A DNA stretch of 16,715 nt from Nitrosomonas eutropha (GTDB taxonomy: Bacteria > Pseudomonadota > Gammaproteobacteria > Burkholderiales > Nitrosomonadaceae), in assembly GCA_014584635.1 (NCBI GenBank), contig JACTML010000032.1, forward strand, positions 1-16,715. The letters are read 5' to 3'. The notes under the pieces were generated by a model, which saw nothing but the letters and a program-made list of their open reading frames with translations, was not told where the DNA came from and did not search any database. Below are positions 13,983 through 16,715 of the stretch, piece after piece; position 1 is the stretch's first letter, and each line of letters starts with the position of its first letter. Both the position numbers and the translations under genes were made by a program.

Positions 13983-16286
13983 ATGTCCGATAAAGCATTA
14001 ATTGAAGTTGTCACGCCGGGAGTACAAACCACTGTTCAGGATTACCCCGGGAGGCAGGGTTACTGGAATGTGGGTGTGCCGCCTTCCGGACCGATGGATA
14101 GTCTGGCATTCAGACTGGCTAATCGTCTGGCAGGAAATGAAGAAGGACTGGCTGCCATTGAAATCACGTTTGCGGGACCGACGCTGTATTTTCACTGCGA
14201 TGCTGTTATCGCGGTAACCGGCGCACCTGTCGAGGTAATCTTAAATGGGAAACCGCTGGCACAGTGGACATCCCACAAAATCAAGGCAGGCGCTTATCTT
14301 GTTTTTGGTGATGTGCTGGATCAGGGAAGCCGGGTTTATCTGGCAGTGCAGGGAGGGATTGATGTTCCAGACTATCTGGGGAGCAAATCCACTTTTATGC
14401 TGGGCCAGTTTGGCGGGCATGAGGGCCGTACCCTCCAGGCAGGCGATAAGTTAAACATTGCGACGAGCGCTCTCGCGGAATATGTTCCGCGTGAGTTGTC
14501 GTCAGCAGTCGTACCGCAATATACGCATCACTGGAAAATTGCAGTGCTGTATGGCCCGCATGGTGCGCCGGATTTTTTTACAGAAAAAAGTGTTACAGAC
14601 TTTTTTGCGGCTGAGTGGACAGTGCACCATAACTCGGATCGTACTGGCGTGCGTTTGCTTGGTCCCAAACCGCAGTGGGCGCGCACGGACGGTGGGGAAG
14701 CCGGGCTGCATCCTTCCAATGTGCACGATGTGCCTTATTCCATTGGCGCAGTGGATTTTACCGGTGATTTACCGGTTATCCTGGGGCCAGATGGCCCTAG
14801 CCTGGGCGGATTTGTCTGTCTGGTAACGTTGGCTTACGCCGAGCAGTGGAAAATGGGACAGCTTCGTCCGGGTGATCGCATTACCTTTCATCGTATTTCT
14901 GCAGACGAAGCGGCAACGCTGGAAGCTGCTCAGGATAATCTCATTCGGACATTGCAGCCTGTCGCAGTAGCGCCGGCAGCGGCACATACGCCTGTGGCAA
15001 TAGATACTCCGGTTTTGCATACCATTCCTGAAAAGGGTGAGCAGGTGCAAGTTGTTTACCGGCAGGCAGGAGACAAAAATCTGCTGGTGGAATATGGCCC
15101 GATGACGCTTGATTTCAATCTGCGTTTTCGTATTCACGCGCTGATGGAATGGTTGCAGCAGGCTGTAAACGAGAAGGATCTACCTGGAATCGTAGATTTA
15201 ACTCCTGGTATCCGCTCGCTGCATATCCGTTTTGATTCCAGAATGTTATCGCGCGATAAACTGGTAGATACGCTGCTGCTGGCAGAAAAAGAACTGCCTT
15301 CTGTGGAAAACATGGAAGTAGCCTCACGTATTGTGCATTTACCCCTCTCCTGGAATGATCCATCCGTTCAGTTGGCGATGAAGAAATATATGCAGTCTGT
15401 ACGCAAGGATGCGCCATGGAATCCGGATAATATCGAATTTATTCGCCGTATCAACGGGTTGGATAGTATCGATGAGGTCAGGCATATTGTTTTCAATGCG
15501 AGCTATATGGTGATGGGACTGGGAGATGTTTACCTGGGCGCACCGCTGGGCACTCCTGTTGATCCCAGGCATCGTCTGGTCACTACCAAATATAATCCGG
15601 CACGCACTTGGACACCGGAAAATGCCGTGGGAATTGGTGGTGCCTATATGTGTGTATACGGGATGGAAAGCCCGGGCGGCTATCAGCTCGTGGGGCGTAC
15701 CATACAAATGTGGAACAGCCATATACAAACACATGATTTCAAGGAAGGTAAACCGTGGTTGCTGCGTTTTTTCGATCAGGTGCGCTTCTATCCTGTGACG
15801 GAGGCGGAGCTGACCAGGCTGCGCAAAGATTTTCCAAATGGAAATTTCACTCTGCGTATTGAAGAAGAACGCTTTAACCTCAAGCAATACAACAATTTTT
15901 TAAAAGAGCATGCTGCATCGATTGCAGCTTTTAAAACAAAGCAAAAAGCTGCTTTTATTGCAGAACGTGAACGCTGGAAAGCAGAAGGACAGGAAAATTA
16001 TACAACCGCTGAAATCCTGGAAAATGATGCAACACCCGGTAACATCACCATTTCTGCAGGCATGCGTGCGATAAGCACACACCTGACCGGTGTCATCTGG
16101 AAATTGCTGGCGAGTGAAGGGCAGCATGTAAATGCGGGAGACAACCTGGCTGTGTTGGAGTCCATGAAAATGGAGTTTGTGATCCGGGCACCTGTCAATG
16201 GTGTGATCCAGCAAGTACTTTGTAAAGCGGGAAGCAAAGTTTCAGCGAAACAGATACTGTTCCTGATCAGGGAAGAAGGCGAGTAA
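13983..16286 (+). CDS. Carboxylase paralogue with carboxyltransferase and biotin carrier but no biotin carboxylase domain
   Basis: This 767-aa protein is a close paralogue of the C-terminal two-thirds of the carboxylase encoded leftward. ATG 13983 is chosen because GGAG (13973-13976) is correctly spaced from it; ATG 13971 has none. Domains: KipA/AHS2 half (from about residue 13, GVQTTVQDYPGR), KipI/AHS1 half (from about 344), and biotin carrier ending with ESMKMEF, biotinyl Lys729. It aligns with the full-length enzyme almost without gaps: Gly13 matches Gly455 and Lys729 matches Lys1170. The roughly 440-residue biotin carboxylase part is absent, with only 45 bp between the preceding stop and the first candidate ATG, so no remnant exists. 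It has a sound ribosome site and an intact frame, so it is probably functional. It could take carboxybiotin from a biotin carboxylase acting in trans, perhaps the divergent enzyme. Confidence 0.9.
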   Translation: MSDKALIEVVTPGVQTTVQDYPGRQGYWNVGVPPSGPMDSLAFRLANRLAGNEEGLAAIEITFAGPTLYFHCDAVIAVTGAPVEVILNGKPLAQWTSHKIKAGAYLVFGDVLDQGSRVYLAVQGGIDVPDYLGSKSTFMLGQFGGHEGRTLQAGDKLNIATSALAEYVPRELSSAVVPQYTHHWKIAVLYGPHGAPDFFTEKSVTDFFAAEWTVHHNSDRTGVRLLGPKPQWARTDGGEAGLHPSNVHDVPYSIGAVDFTGDLPVILGPDGPSLGGFVCLVTLAYAEQWKMGQLRPGDRITFHRISADEAATLEAAQDNLIRTLQPVAVAPAAAHTPVAIDTPVLHTIPEKGEQVQVVYRQAGDKNLLVEYGPMTLDFNLRFRIHALMEWLQQAVNEKDLPGIVDLTPGIRSLHIRFDSRMLSRDKLVDTLLLAEKELPSVENMEVASRIVHLPLSWNDPSVQLAMKKYMQSVRKDAPWNPDNIEFIRRINGLDSIDEVRHIVFNASYMVMGLGDVYLGAPLGTPVDPRHRLVTTKYNPARTWTPENAVGIGGAYMCVYGMESPGGYQLVGRTIQMWNSHIQTHDFKEGKPWLLRFFDQVRFYPVTEAELTRLRKDFPNGNFTLRIEEERFNLKQYNNFLKEHAASIAAFKTKQKAAFIAERERWKAEGQENYTTAEILENDATPGNITISAGMRAISTHLTGVIWKLLASEGQHVNAGDNLAVLESMKMEFVIRAPVNGVIQQVLCKAGSKVSAKQILFLIREEGE

Positions 16287-16345
16287 AACCGTTTATTCTT
16301 TGATAATCCTTATTTTTCAGTAATTTAACTATCAATTTCGGGATC

Positions 16346-16378
16346 TTCCGGAAGGGTGATCATGCGCCACTTCCGGAA
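16346..16378. repeat. Strong hairpin downstream of the guanidine operon
   Basis: TTCCGGAAG (16346-16354) and CTTCCGGAA (16370-16378) are perfect inverted copies. Inner bases GGTG/CGCC extend the stem by four pairs with one bulge, leaving a 6-nt loop. No T tract follows, so it is not a classic terminator; it may protect the mRNA 3' end or bind a protein. Confidence 0.55.
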
Positions 16379-16404
16379 ATTCTGCTAAATCAAGCTCACA
16401 CCTT

Positions 16405-16437
16405 ATACCGTTTAACAGCTGCGGTATTTCGATTTTT
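16405..16437 (+). terminator. Weak terminator-like hairpin
   Basis: ATACCG (16405-16410) pairs with CGGTAT (16422-16427) around an 11-nt loop, and a run of five T lies at 16433-16437. The stem is short and the T run starts five bases late, so this is only a candidate end for the operon transcript. Confidence 0.35.
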
Positions 16438-16625
16438 ACCCCATCCCGTTTGTATTCTGCAGTCTGGTGACATGCGAACCGGATTCACTTGACCAGAACA
16501 GCGTTCGATTTTGCTCCCTTGATTAAAGCCTTGAACAGATTTTTGCAGCTGTGAATCAGGGTTGCCCGGAGTCTGTCGGATTTCCTTACATAATGTATGG
16601 AGTAGCCAATACTACCTCATTATTA

Positions 16626-16639
16626 TTGATACAAATCAA
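16626..16639. promoter_or_regulatory. Perfect FNR/ANR-type box
   Basis: TTGATACAAATCAA matches the FNR consensus TTGAT-N4-ATCAA at every conserved base. FNR-family regulators respond to low oxygen or nitric oxide. It is centred at 16632.5, about 46 bp before the start point predicted from the sigma-54 element. Confidence 0.6.
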
Positions 16640-16652
16640 CAAGATATATTTG

Positions 16653-16668
16653 TGGCACGAAGATTGCA
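16653..16668 (+). promoter_or_regulatory. Sigma-54 (RpoN) -24/-12 promoter element
   Basis: TGGCACG-AAGA-TTGCA is a complete match to the sigma-54 consensus TGGCACG-N4-TTGCW, with the GG and GC doublets at the required 12-bp spacing. Predicted start is near 16678. It reads rightward out of the window. No NtrC-like enhancer site was recognised upstream. Confidence 0.7.
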
Positions 16669-16677
16669 TTATTAATG

Positions 16678-16715
16678 ATGAGGTACTCATTCCTTACTAT
16701 TGCTGCAATGGCAGC
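16678..16715 (+). CDS. Possible start of an exported protein, cut by the window end
   Basis: An open frame begins ATG AGG TAC and reads MRYSFLTIAAMAA, which resembles the start of a signal peptide; another ATG lies directly before it at 16675. No ribosome site precedes it, and the start would coincide with the predicted sigma-54 transcription start, making the mRNA leaderless. Either the promoter or this start may therefore be wrong. Confidence 0.2.
   Translation, partial: MRYSFLTIAAMA

Larger units (their letters stand above)
16287..16625. other. Non-coding region after the guanidine operon
   Basis: No open frame of useful length occurs here on either strand, so neither an allophanate hydrolase nor a stand-alone biotin carboxylase follows directly. 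The stretch contains the two hairpins listed separately and otherwise shows nothing I can name. Confidence 0.6.

Noticed and set aside
1..16715. CRISPR arrays, tRNA genes, prophage or integrase genes
   Set aside because: No regularly spaced repeats, tRNA-like cloverleaf or phage/integrase motifs were seen on either strand.

Overview
The window looks like a betaproteobacterial chromosome, most plausibly a Nitrosomonas-like ammonia oxidiser. I base this on the class A RNase P RNA, a two-ATP-cone NrdA of the Pseudomonas/betaproteobacterial kind, moderate GC content, and a MITE-like repeat of a kind I associate from memory with this group. The placement is inference; no marker gene settles it.

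Left part (1-6244): the 3' portion of rnpB, then nrdA-nrdB (class Ia ribonucleotide reductase) behind a promoter that carries two NrdR-box-like sites 32 bp apart, a terminator, and a lytic transglycosylase (mltD). mltD ends tail-to-tail with the next gene, overlapping it by 13 bp.

Right part (6232-16286): a divergent guanidine-catabolism locus. Leftward runs a full-length biotin-dependent urea/guanidine carboxylase (biotin carboxylase + carboxyltransferase + biotin carrier, 1206 aa). Rightward runs an operon of an APC permease, two DUF1989 proteins (the carboxyguanidine deiminase pair, formerly urea-carboxylase-associated proteins 1 and 2) and a second carboxylase-like protein of 767 aa. This last protein has only the carboxyltransferase and biotin-carrier parts; the biotin carboxylase half is missing cleanly at the domain boundary. 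Each arm has its own guanidine-I (ykkC) riboswitch. Together these imply guanidine import, ATP-dependent carboxylation, deimination to allophanate, and release of ammonia by an allophanate hydrolase that is not in the window.

The most unusual features lie in the 1.1-kb intergenic region. The leftward riboswitch is split by a 140-bp element with terminal inverted repeats, sitting in the loop of its first hairpin, so the aptamer could still fold with a long extra arm. The rightward riboswitch has a 10-nt segment that can pair either inside the aptamer or with the ribosome-binding site and start codon of a 65-codon ORF just upstream of the permease. The right edge (16287-16715) has no complete gene. 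It holds hairpins, a perfect FNR-type box and a perfect sigma-54 -24/-12 element pointing out of the window.
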